Shown piece by piece: positions 16,983 through 24,803 of a stretch of 64,000 nucleotides of DNA. The notes under the pieces were generated by a model. The model saw nothing but the letters and a program-made list of their open reading frames with translations, did not search any database and had not been told where the DNA came from. The translations under genes were made by a program, and so were the position numbers. Numbering within the stretch: position 1 is the first letter of the stretch; the number at the start of each line of letters is the position of its first letter. This DNA is from Lachnospiraceae bacterium YSB2008. Its GTDB lineage: Bacteria; Bacillota; Clostridia; Lachnospirales; Lachnospiraceae. The stretch lies in the NCBI GenBank assembly GCA_000687655.1, contig JHWR01000007.1:89393-153392 (forward strand), read 5' to 3'.

Positions 16983-17732
16983 ATGGCATTAGTGGAGTGT
17001 GCAAATGGACACCTTTACAATACTGACCAGTATGCATCATGCCCTTACTGTGGCGGAACTATGAACCGCGTAGAGTTCGGATATGGTGGAGACAGTAGTA
17101 TAGGTAAGACTGCTCCAGCCGGTTTCGGAGCTACAGCAGCACCATCGGGGTATGGTGCAACAGCAGCACCATCAGGCTACGGCTATGGGGGAGGCGGATA
17201 CGCACCGGGACCTGAGTATGGCGCAACAGTAGCACCTGCAAGCTATGGGTATGGGGCACCCGGAGGATTCGGTGGTGGCGAAGATATAGGTGCAACAGTA
17301 GCACCGTCAAGCTACACTGATTCACAGAAGCAGGAGACATCAGACGAGGATACAGGTAAGACTGTAGCAGTTCTGAAGAAGAGTCTCAACGTTGATCCTG
17401 TTGCAGGATGGATCGTATGTATTGAGGGAACAGATAAGGGTAAAGATTTCCGCATCCTGGCTAAGAATAACAGTATTGGCCGTAGCGAGAAGATGGATAT
17501 CTGTATCAAGGGTGACACGACTATATCTCGTGAGAATCATGCCAAGATAGCTTATGACGTTAAACACAATACATTTCATCTTATACCTGCCGACAGCACG
17601 AACAGCATTTATCTGAACGGCGAGCCTGTATATGTTCCTACAGTTCTCGAAGCAAATGATGTTCTGGAGTTCGGCGAGAGCAAATTCATGTTTGTGCCTT
17701 TCTGCAGTGAGAAATTTACATGGCAGAGTTAA
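16983..17732 (+). CDS. zinc-knuckle FHA-domain protein with GATxAP repeats
   Basis: 249 residues, cytoplasmic. Residues 6-23 hold Cys6, His10, Cys20 and Cys23 (CANGH ... CPYCGG), a likely zinc knuckle. Residues 38-110 are Gly/Tyr/Ala-rich with at least four GATxAPxxY units, each with a Thr that could be phosphorylated. A GKTVAVL segment leads into an FHA domain (about 140-245) with the phosphothreonine-binding GRSEK, ISRENHAKI and SIYLNGEP elements. The layout recalls GarA/FhaA-like kinase substrates, which carry a phospho-Thr tail and an FHA domain; that role here is inference. The ATG follows AAGGAGGT. It lies 50 bases after kinase 2 and 15 bases before the first phosphatase. Confidence 0.88.
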   Translation: MALVECANGHLYNTDQYASCPYCGGTMNRVEFGYGGDSSIGKTAPAGFGATAAPSGYGATAAPSGYGYGGGGYAPGPEYGATVAPASYGYGAPGGFGGGEDIGATVAPSSYTDSQKQETSDEDTGKTVAVLKKSLNVDPVAGWIVCIEGTDKGKDFRILAKNNSIGRSEKMDICIKGDTTISRENHAKIAYDVKHNTFHLIPADSTNSIYLNGEPVYVPTVLEANDVLEFGESKFMFVPFCSEKFTWQS

Positions 17733-17747
17733 TAATGGAGTTATGAT

Positions 17748-18515
17748 ATGCAAGGTGAGCAGAATTTATCATATAGGCTTGGCAATCTTCAGGGCGTAGG
17801 AGCAAGAAAACGTCAGGAGGATTCATTCGCTGTTGCAAATGCATTTGATGTTAATATGATCAGAGAGCAAGGACTGTTCTTCACCGTCTGTGATGGTATG
17901 GGTGGTATGAAGGATGGCAAGCTTGCAAGCGAGACAGCAGTGGCAAGTCTCAGAAATTCATTTATGGAAATGGACCGTAACGGGGATATATCATCCCAGC
18001 TCAGAGACAGTGTGTTTAAGGCGTCGGAAGCGGTATTTGATGTTATAGGAGGCAGTGGCGGAAGTACTACTGTAACCGGCATCATCTATAAAGAGCAACT
18101 GTACTTCTCAAGTGTTGGAGACAGCTACTTCTTCCTTCTCAGGAAGGGCAGGCTTTACAGGCTTAATCATGAACATAACTTAAGACATGAGAAATTCCTG
18201 TCTGCGATACGTTTCGGAGATATGGATCCGTCTAAGTACATGAACATTCCTGAAGCTGAAGCTCTTACACAGTTCCTGGGTATGGACGGTATGTCAGATG
18301 TTGACTGTACCGTAAAACCGTTCCCTCTTCTTAGGGGTGATGTGCTTATGGCCTGCTCCGACGGAGTCGGCGGAGTACTCACGGAAGACGAAACGAGAAG
18401 GTGTATGTCCTTTGTTTCCGAAAGGTCCATGTGCCAGCAGATCGAACAGTTCCTGGTTGCTCATGCAAGAAGAAATCAGGATAATTATACGGCACTTATA
18501 GTTAAATGTATTTAG
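17748..18515 (+). CDS. PP2C-family Ser/Thr protein phosphatase (copy 1)
   Basis: 255 residues. PPM/PP2C metal-binding motifs are visible: RQEDSF (first Asp) near 22, VCDGMGGMKDG near 47, SVGDSYFFLL near 125, ACSDGVGG near 203 and QDNYTALIV at the C-terminus. It should remove phosphate from Ser/Thr in the cytoplasm and so oppose the two kinases upstream. In place of the more usual MGGHxxG it has MGGMKDG, a mild deviation. There is no signal peptide or TM. It sits between two FHA-encoding genes in the operon, with 6 bases between its stop and the alternative ATG of the protease gene. Confidence 0.92.
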   Translation: MQGEQNLSYRLGNLQGVGARKRQEDSFAVANAFDVNMIREQGLFFTVCDGMGGMKDGKLASETAVASLRNSFMEMDRNGDISSQLRDSVFKASEAVFDVIGGSGGSTTVTGIIYKEQLYFSSVGDSYFFLLRKGRLYRLNHEHNLRHEKFLSAIRFGDMDPSKYMNIPEAEALTQFLGMDGMSDVDCTVKPFPLLRGDVLMACSDGVGGVLTEDETRRCMSFVSERSMCQQIEQFLVAHARRNQDNYTALIVKCI

Positions 18516-18539
18516 AGTTTTATGAAAGTGAGGAAGAGT

Positions 18540-19907
18540 ATGAAAAGTAGAATGAAGAAATGGTTAGGCGTACTTGTACTTGCAGCCTTCATGGCTTTCG
18601 GAGTGCTGCCAATCAAGTCATCCGCAGCATTTGATACAGGTGTTAGAGATGGTGTTTGCGTTGTTACATCATATCTTATTGATGCAAGCACAGGACTTAT
18701 TTATGACGGTGGACAGGGTTCAGGCTTCTTTATAGGTGAGCTTGACAAGAATCCTGAATATCTTATAACAAATCACCATGTTGTTGATACTTATCTCAAT
18801 TATGGTAAAGGTGAGAAGTGGCAGGCTCAGCTTACAAACGGAAGTGTTGTGACTGTAAGAGCAACTGTAAGAGTTTACTTTACAGGTGTTGAGTTTGTTG
18901 AAGCAAGAGTTATTGATTATGATGATGTAGCTGACGTTGCAGTTCTCAGAATTGCATCTCCTACAGATCAGAGAAAGGCTCTTCCACTTCACGTTCCTAC
19001 AGATAATGACGTAGGAAGCACATGCTACTGTGTTGGTTACCCTGCAATAGCTGAGAACTTCTATAAGGAAGCTACATCTTCATGGAAGAAGGAAGACTCC
19101 AGTGTAACAACAGGTACAGTCAGCCGTCTTATCACAATAGCAGGTACAGGCGTTAAGGCTATACAGACAGATGCTCAGGTTAATCATGGAAACTCAGGTG
19201 GACCTATGGTTAATGACGCAGGTGAGGTACTTGGTATCAATTCATGGGGAGTTCAGAATACTGAAGGTGAGCAGGAGAATTACGCATGTGATATCTCTGA
19301 AGTAACATCAATCCTCAGCAGAAATAATATTACTTACGTTGAGGGCGCAGGTACAAATACTGACCCTTCTACAGAGGATCCTACTACAGAAGCTCCTACA
19401 CCTGAGAAGAAGAGTGGTCTTTCAACAGGCGCACTTATAGGTATTATCGCAGGCGCACTTGCTGTTATAGCTGCAATCGTTGTTATCATAATTGTTGCTA
19501 CAGGAAAGAAGTCAGCTCCACAGGCAGCACCACAGGCAGCTCCACAGCCAATGCCTGGTCCAATACCTCAGGCAGCTCCACAGAAGAGAGCTATGCTCAG
19601 ATCAATGTCTACACAGCATGGTGGTCAGACATTCCCTGTTGGTTCAACACCTGTTATGATTGGTAGAGATCCATCAAGCTGTACTATCGTATATCGTGAA
19701 GGTACAGCAGGTGTCAGTGGAAAGCATTGTCAGGTACAGTTTGATGCAGGTTCAGGTAACTTCATCATTACAGACCTTCGTTCATCTTATGGTACTTTCC
19801 TTATGAACGGAACCAAGCTTCCTGCAAATACACCATATCAGCTTAAGGCTGGTGACAGTTTCTATGTTGGTGACAAGCAGAACGTTATACGTACTGAATT
19901 GGGGTAA
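18540..19907 (+). CDS. membrane-anchored extracytoplasmic trypsin-like serine protease with cytoplasmic FHA domain
   Basis: About 455 residues. The N-terminus KKWLGVLVLAAFMAFGVLPI then SSAA is a signal peptide. An S1C (HtrA/trypsin-like) protease domain follows (about 35-265): ITNHHVVD for His, DVADVAVLRI for Asp and NHGNSGGPMV for the nucleophilic Ser are all present. A short Thr/Pro linker leads to one TM helix near 296-320 (GALIGIIAGALAVIAAIVV). A Pro/Gln/Ala-rich stretch then leads to an FHA domain (about 353-450) with GRDPSS, SGKHCQV and SSYGTFLMNG. Predicted topology is protease outside, FHA inside. There is no PDZ domain. ATG 18522 is in frame, but AGTGAGGAAG lies between it and ATG 18540, which I chose. 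Confidence 0.88.
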   Translation: MKSRMKKWLGVLVLAAFMAFGVLPIKSSAAFDTGVRDGVCVVTSYLIDASTGLIYDGGQGSGFFIGELDKNPEYLITNHHVVDTYLNYGKGEKWQAQLTNGSVVTVRATVRVYFTGVEFVEARVIDYDDVADVAVLRIASPTDQRKALPLHVPTDNDVGSTCYCVGYPAIAENFYKEATSSWKKEDSSVTTGTVSRLITIAGTGVKAIQTDAQVNHGNSGGPMVNDAGEVLGINSWGVQNTEGEQENYACDISEVTSILSRNNITYVEGAGTNTDPSTEDPTTEAPTPEKKSGLSTGALIGIIAGALAVIAAIVVIIIVATGKKSAPQAAPQAAPQPMPGPIPQAAPQKRAMLRSMSTQHGGQTFPVGSTPVMIGRDPSSCTIVYREGTAGVSGKHCQVQFDAGSGNFIITDLRSSYGTFLMNGTKLPANTPYQLKAGDSFYVGDKQNVIRTELG

Positions 19908-19910
19908 AAC

Positions 19911-20630
19911 ATGATAGATGTATATGAATACACTAACCAGGGTGGACGCAGCTACAATGAGGACTCAGTTGGCTCTGTATATAAGGACAATACAGGAATC
20001 TTTGTAGTTGCTGACGGACTTGGTGGTCATGCCTTCGGTGAGGTCGCATCTTCGTGTGCAAGAGATACAGTGCTCTCGGATTGGAAGCCGGGAGCACAGG
20101 ATCCTGTTGCATGGTTTAACGCGGTCATAACAAAGGCAAATAACAATATATTACAGCTCCAGCAGGAGAAGGGTGAGATCATGAAAAGCACGATAGTAGC
20201 CCTTTCTCTGGATAACGGAAGAGCTGTATGGGCTCATTCGGGAGATTCCAGACTTTATTACTTCCACGACGGATTGATTGCTGAATTCACAGATGATCAC
20301 AGCGTTGCATATAAGAAGTATAAAGCCGGAGAAATCGAACGTGATGAGATAGCAGATGATGACGATCAGTCAGCGCTTCTCAGGACTCTTGGAGGTCCTG
20401 ACAGGTTTGAGCCGGATGTCTTCGTTCTGCCGCATCAGGTTGAGGTGGGAGACGCTTTCTTCCTGTGCTCGGATGGTGCGTGGGAGTTTCTCCGTGACGA
20501 AGAGATGGCAGTGGATCTTGCTAAGGCAGATGACGCAAAGCACTGGGCTGAGCTCATGCTTCTTCGAATGATGGACAGAATAAAGGGTGGCAATGATAAC
20601 CTGACACTTCAGACTATCATTATCAAATAA
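19911..20630 (+). CDS. PP2C-family Ser/Thr protein phosphatase (copy 2)
   Basis: 239 residues. Canonical PP2C motifs: RSYNEDS near 14, VVADGLGGHAFGE near 34, AHSGDSRLYYF near 104, FTDDHS near 122, LCSDGAWEFL near 185 and GNDNLTLQTIII at the end. It is closer to classical bacterial Stp/PrpC than copy 1, so the two are probably not recent duplicates. It starts three bases after the stop of the protease-FHA gene, implying tight translational coupling. Likely role: dephosphorylation of proteins phosphorylated by the operon's kinases, possibly the phospho-Thr sites read by the FHA domains. Confidence 0.93.
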   Translation: MIDVYEYTNQGGRSYNEDSVGSVYKDNTGIFVVADGLGGHAFGEVASSCARDTVLSDWKPGAQDPVAWFNAVITKANNNILQLQQEKGEIMKSTIVALSLDNGRAVWAHSGDSRLYYFHDGLIAEFTDDHSVAYKKYKAGEIERDEIADDDDQSALLRTLGGPDRFEPDVFVLPHQVEVGDAFFLCSDGAWEFLRDEEMAVDLAKADDAKHWAELMLLRMMDRIKGGNDNLTLQTIIIK

Positions 20631-20659
20631 GCATAAGTCACGTAAGGGGGTAACCTGTT

Positions 20660-21781
20660 TTGAAAAGAAAATTAATACAGAAAATTCTTATCGTGGCATT
20701 TGCAATCGTTATGATGATTGCCATTCCATTTAAAACAAATGCCGCAAAAGGCACACCGGGTGGTGAGAACGGTACAACCGAAACAACTACTGAAAAGCCC
20801 GGAAAGACGACTGAGTCAACAACTGAATCAACTACAGAACCAAGTGTATTAAAACCGGGACAGCCGCCGGCCTTAACAGAAGAGCCGTCAACGGATGAGG
20901 AACCGGGAGCGGGCGATTCACAGGAGCCTACAACAGAGGCAACCACTGAAAAACCTGGTAAAACGACTGAGTCAACTACAGAGGCTGATACAGATGATTC
21001 AGAGACAACTACTGAAGAAACAACAAAGCCTAAGAATGAAGACAGGACTGTAGAAGATAAGACAGAGAAAAGTGATAAGGACCTTATTGCAACTAAAGGC
21101 GACCCTGATAAAGATAAAGAAGGAAAGAGCATTCCTACTACATTTATTATTATCGGTGTTTGTGCACTCGTTGTAATAATCGCACTTATTGTAGTTATTG
21201 CAGTTCTCCTGTCAGCTCGCAAGAAGAATTCGGCACCGGTAACTACTGTAACGCCGGATATACCGCCAAATGATTTTGATGATACACTGCCACCTATTCC
21301 GCCGGCATTTGCAGCAGGCGCAGCGGACGGAAACAGCGGAGTTCTTGCAGGTCAGGCGGTTGGAGCAAACAGTGGAGTCCTTGCAGGCCAGGCAGTCGGA
21401 GCAGGCAGCGGAGTTCTTGCAGCAGGTGCTGCAGCAGCGGCTGTAAATGCAGTAAGACCGGATGCGACAGTACAGGCGCCTGGATCATTGCCTATTCAGC
21501 TCGATATTTATAATGGCGAGTCACCTACAGGAAGCAGGACACTGTATATGGCACAGGATCTCATCATAGGAAGTGGTCCGAACTGTGATATCATATTCAG
21601 TGAGCCTTATGTATCAGGTCAGAATACAAGAATATTCCTTCAGAACGGAACAGTTATGATAGAGGATATGAATTCTACCAACGGTACTTATGCAGCAGGA
21701 CTCAGAGTGAATAAGGCAGCACCACTTAAGAGTGGTGATGTAATATCCATAGGAGAAGCAGAATTCTGTTTGAAATTCTAA
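20660..21781 (+). CDS. single-pass membrane protein with extracytoplasmic Thr/Glu/Pro-rich region and cytoplasmic FHA domain
   Basis: 373 residues. An N-terminal signal sequence (residues 1-30) precedes an extracytoplasmic low-complexity region (about 30-150) of TTEKPGKTTES-type repeats. The TM helix lies at about 156-180 (IIIGVCALVVIIALIVVIAV). The cytoplasmic part holds three near-identical NSGVLAGQAVGA units (about 215-260) and a C-terminal FHA domain (about 275-372) with IGSGPNCDI and DMNSTNGTY. It has the same topology as the protease-FHA protein but with no folded outer domain, so it may be a wall-contacting adaptor. TTG 20660 is the start, with AAGGGGGT eight bases upstream. It is the last gene of the operon, followed by a strong terminator. 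Confidence 0.85.
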   Translation: MKRKLIQKILIVAFAIVMMIAIPFKTNAAKGTPGGENGTTETTTEKPGKTTESTTESTTEPSVLKPGQPPALTEEPSTDEEPGAGDSQEPTTEATTEKPGKTTESTTEADTDDSETTTEETTKPKNEDRTVEDKTEKSDKDLIATKGDPDKDKEGKSIPTTFIIIGVCALVVIIALIVVIAVLLSARKKNSAPVTTVTPDIPPNDFDDTLPPIPPAFAAGAADGNSGVLAGQAVGANSGVLAGQAVGAGSGVLAAGAAAAAVNAVRPDATVQAPGSLPIQLDIYNGESPTGSRTLYMAQDLIIGSGPNCDIIFSEPYVSGQNTRIFLQNGTVMIEDMNSTNGTYAAGLRVNKAAPLKSGDVISIGEAEFCLKF

Positions 21782-21794
21782 TAATGATTATTCT

Positions 21795-21823
21795 TACGCC
21801 GGGTTTTTACCCGGCGTATTTTT
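21795..21823 (+). terminator. strong Rho-independent terminator ending the kinase/FHA operon
   Basis: Perfect 10-bp stem TACGCCGGGT/ACCCGGCGTA (21795-21804 with 21809-21818) and a TTTTT tail. It bounds the operon 13 bases after its last stop. Confidence 0.95.
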
Positions 21824-21921
21824 AGTATTAAAGATATTTTCTAAAGATACAATAGTTGCCAGCATGGAGAATGAGTAAAATTGGTTTGAGAATTATTAGA
21901 TGTAGTGACAAATTAAAATGA

Positions 21922-21950
21922 TTGTAAGATGGTTAAAACGCTAGTATAAT
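21922..21950 (+). promoter_or_regulatory. sigma-A promoter for the DUF4230 gene
   Basis: TTGTAA (21922-21927), 17-base spacer, TATAAT (21945-21950), 48 bases before the ATG at 21999. Confidence 0.7.
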
Positions 21951-21998
21951 ATTATGGTCTATAAGTAAGCAATAAGATGTTTTTTGAGAGGATAGAGT

Positions 21999-22676
21999 AT
22001 GGCGAAGGAAGAAAGGCAGGAAGTTAAGGCTGAACTGCAGAGATATAAGATGATAAAGACAGTGGCTGTTTCAGCGGTAATAGCGGTTGTGGCCATAATA
22101 GCTCTTATAATTGTTATTGTAGTAACAAATACAATAAAGGCAAAGAATGCAGCGGAACCGGAAGAGCCGACGGTTACAGTAAGTATGATAGAACAGCAGG
22201 TTCAGAGCTGCAGTGAGCTGACTACAGCAGAGCTTAAGTTCAGAGGCGTGCTTACATTTGAAAAGGGTGATATTCCGATCATCAATAAGAATTCATTTTT
22301 CATGATCTATGAAGCTGATGTACAGGCAGGAGTGGATTTATCCAAGGCTGAGATTTCCATGACCGATACTGAAGTTATCGTGAAGCTGCCACAGGTAGAG
22401 ATTCAGTCCATAGATGTTGATCCGGAATCCATAGAGTTCTATGACAATCAGACTTCTATTTTCAATCCTTCAGGTAAGGAGGATGCGGTAACAGCTATGG
22501 AGTACGCGGTGGATGATGTTAAAGTCCATGCGGATCTTGGAGAGCTTAAAGAGAGAGCAAAGAAGGAAACCAGCTCTATCATAAGCGGAGTGCTCAGCCC
22601 GACACTTGACGGCAGAACCCTCCGAATTGAATATGAGGAAGAAGAACCAACTACAGCAGATGAACTGACTGAGTAG
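21999..22676 (+). CDS. DUF4230 membrane-anchored protein
   Basis: 225 residues. A short charged N-terminus, one TM helix at about 22-45 and an extracytoplasmic DUF4230 domain with the family segment FFMIYEADVQAGVDLSK. Function is not established for the family. The C-terminus ends in an acidic TTADELTE tail, and the last codons plus stop are duplicated in tandem immediately downstream (22655-22718), so the natural C-terminus may have been altered or simply copied. ATG 21999 has a purine-rich GAGAGGAT upstream. It is the first gene of a run continuing into pncB, purE and hisS. Confidence 0.82.
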   Translation: MAKEERQEVKAELQRYKMIKTVAVSAVIAVVAIIALIIVIVVTNTIKAKNAAEPEEPTVTVSMIEQQVQSCSELTTAELKFRGVLTFEKGDIPIINKNSFFMIYEADVQAGVDLSKAEISMTDTEVIVKLPQVEIQSIDVDPESIEFYDNQTSIFNPSGKEDAVTAMEYAVDDVKVHADLGELKERAKKETSSIISGVLSPTLDGRTLRIEYEEEEPTTADELTE

Positions 22677-22718
22677 ATATTTGAATAGCAGATGAACTGA
22701 CTGAGTAGATATTTGAAT
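22655..22718 (+). repeat. perfect 32-bp tandem duplication over a stop codon
   Basis: AGCAGATGAACTGACTGAGT with the following TAGATATTTGAAT block (overlapping the TAG) is present twice back to back, at 22655-22686 and 22687-22718, with no mismatch. The first copy carries the end of the DUF4230 gene; the second is non-coding. Confidence 0.97.
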
Positions 22719-22767
22719 GACAGGAAAATAATATGCGGCAGATATTGCAGTTATTAAGGAGGAAAAG

Positions 22768-24222
22768 ATGGCAGTGACGCAGTATGACAAAAGAAATATC
22801 AGCATGATGATGGATTTTTACGAGATGACCATGGCGTATGGTTACTTTACTGAAAGTGAGAACGATGCGAGAGTTACATTTGATGTATTCTACAGGAGAA
22901 ATCCGGACAACGCTTCATTTTCAGTTTTCGCGGGACTGGAGCAGATCATAGAGTACGTTGAGAATCTTCATTTTGATGAAGACGATATAGAATATTTCAG
23001 AAGTCTTTCTCTTTTTGATGAGAAGTTCCTGAACTTCCTGAAGGATTATAGATTTAAAGGCGATATATATGCATTTCCTGAAGGAACTATCATGTATCCA
23101 AATGAACCGATAGTGACAGTTTCTGCACCGCTCCTTGATGCTCAGCTTATAGAGACTGCATTACTTGCACAGGTCAATCACCAGTCACTTATCGCTACAA
23201 AGACAAGAAGGATAGTTAAGGCTGCAAGAGGCAGAGCAGTTTCTGATTTCGGTGCAAGACGAGCTCATAATGTTGATGCGGCTGTATATGGTGCAAGAGC
23301 TGCTTATATAGGTGGAGCAACCGGAACAGCAACAGTTCTTGCAGGTCAGATGTTTGATATTCCTATAAGTGGAACTATGGCTCACAGCTGGGTAATGTAC
23401 CATGATGATGAATTCACAGCATTTAAAAAGTATGCTGAGACTTATCCGGATGCAACACTTCTTCTGGTAGATACTTATGATGTTCTTCAGTCAGGTATTC
23501 CAAATGCTATAAGAGTTGCTAAAGAAGTTCTTCAGCCTATGGGCAAGAGACTTAAGGGCGTCAGACTTGACTCAGGAGACTTAGCACTCCTTTCAAAGCA
23601 GGTAAGAGATATGCTTGACGATGCAGGGCTCGATGACTGTAAGATAGTTGTTTCTAACAGTCTTGATGAATATACGATTAATTCCATTCTTCAGCAGGGC
23701 GGATGCATCGATTCATTCGGAGTCGGTGAAAGACTTATAACAGCGAAGAGTGATCCTGTATTTGGAGCTGTTTACAAGATATGTGAAGCTACAAAGGATG
23801 GAAAGACTATTCCTAAGATTAAGATTTCCGAGAATCATGAGAAGATTACAAATCCGGGAAGAAAGAAGGTATACAGAATCTTCAATTCGGACGGACAGGC
23901 TATAGCAGATCTTATCGCAGGTTATGATGAGGTTATAGATATGTCACAGCCGTTCAGATATGTGGATCCTGAGAAACCATGGAAGAACAGAAGCTTCGAG
24001 AATTGTACAGCAAGAGAACTTCAGGTTCTTGCTGTTAAGGATGGTAAGAGAGTTTACGAAAAGAAGACCATGAACTACCTCCGCGATTTTGTTCAGGAAC
24101 AGCTCAGGGATGAGATACGTAAAGAGGAACAGCGTTTCGAGAATCCTCATATCCATCTCCTTGCAATGACTCCTGATTATTACGAGATGAAGATGGATCT
24201 CCTTAAGTCTTACGAAGCTTAA
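22768..24222 (+). CDS. pncB: nicotinate phosphoribosyltransferase
   Basis: 484 residues. Converts nicotinate and PRPP to nicotinate mononucleotide in the NAD salvage pathway. Characteristic segments: the N-terminal MMMDFYEMTMAYGYF, the RRAHN motif near 173, SGTMAHSWVM near 208, RLDSGDLALL near 267, and VSNSLDE/GVGERLITAK further on. Its length and motifs fit the clostridial PncB-2 type. The ATG follows AAGGAGGAAAAG. It is followed by purE after 80 bases. Confidence 0.94.
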   Translation: MAVTQYDKRNISMMMDFYEMTMAYGYFTESENDARVTFDVFYRRNPDNASFSVFAGLEQIIEYVENLHFDEDDIEYFRSLSLFDEKFLNFLKDYRFKGDIYAFPEGTIMYPNEPIVTVSAPLLDAQLIETALLAQVNHQSLIATKTRRIVKAARGRAVSDFGARRAHNVDAAVYGARAAYIGGATGTATVLAGQMFDIPISGTMAHSWVMYHDDEFTAFKKYAETYPDATLLLVDTYDVLQSGIPNAIRVAKEVLQPMGKRLKGVRLDSGDLALLSKQVRDMLDDAGLDDCKIVVSNSLDEYTINSILQQGGCIDSFGVGERLITAKSDPVFGAVYKICEATKDGKTIPKIKISENHEKITNPGRKKVYRIFNSDGQAIADLIAGYDEVIDMSQPFRYVDPEKPWKNRSFENCTARELQVLAVKDGKRVYEKKTMNYLRDFVQEQLRDEIRKEEQRFENPHIHLLAMTPDYYEMKMDLLKSYEA

Positions 24223-24303
24223 ACAGTGTTCACTAAGATTTAGAAGACTATATAATGAGTAAGATATAGAGGAACATATAATAAACAAGAAAGAGGAAAT
24301 GAA

Positions 24304-24792
24304 ATGAAAGTAGCAATCATAATGGGTTCAACAAGCGATCTTGCAAAGGTTGAGCCTGCAGTAGGAATCCTTAAGGATTACGGCGTAGAAGTTAAGGTTA
24401 GATGCCTTTCCGCTCACAGAGCAGCAAGGATGCTCAGTGAGTTTATAGATGAGATTCATAATGACGGTACAGAGGTTATTATTACAGCAGCAGGTATGGC
24501 AGCAGCTCTTCCGGGAGTAGTTGCCTCACAGACTGTTCTTCCTGTTATCGGAGTACCGCTTTCAGGTTCTGTTCTTGACGGACAGGATGCACTTTATTCT
24601 ATAGTTCAGATGCCTCCTGGAATTCCGGTTGCAACTGTAGCTATAAATGGAAGCAAGAATGCTGCTTATCTTGCACTTCAGATTATAGGCATCAAGCATG
24701 AGGAGGTTAAGACCAGACTCCGTCTTGAAAGAAAGTCTATGGAAGAAGCTGCCATGAAGGCAAATGAAGAGGTTATGGCTAAATTCGAGTAA
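24304..24792 (+). CDS. purE: PurE-type N5-carboxyaminoimidazole ribonucleotide mutase (or AIR carboxylase)
   Basis: 162 residues, the normal PurE length. IIMGSTSDL near the start, SAHRAARML near 38, an AAGMAAALPGVVA loop (class I enzymes usually have GAGGAAHLPGM) and VIGVPLSGSVLDGQD followed by SIVQMPPGIPVATV match the family. Acts in purine synthesis just before PurC. The AAALPG loop deviates from both the class I (AAHLPG) and class II (SNALSG) forms, so I leave the class open. No purK is visible nearby. It starts 81 bases after pncB and ends 11 bases before the EEP gene. Confidence 0.9.
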   Translation: MKVAIIMGSTSDLAKVEPAVGILKDYGVEVKVRCLSAHRAARMLSEFIDEIHNDGTEVIITAAGMAAALPGVVASQTVLPVIGVPLSGSVLDGQDALYSIVQMPPGIPVATVAINGSKNAAYLALQIIGIKHEEVKTRLRLERKSMEEAAMKANEEVMAKFE

Positions 24793-24803
24793 GAGGGAAT
24801 TGT

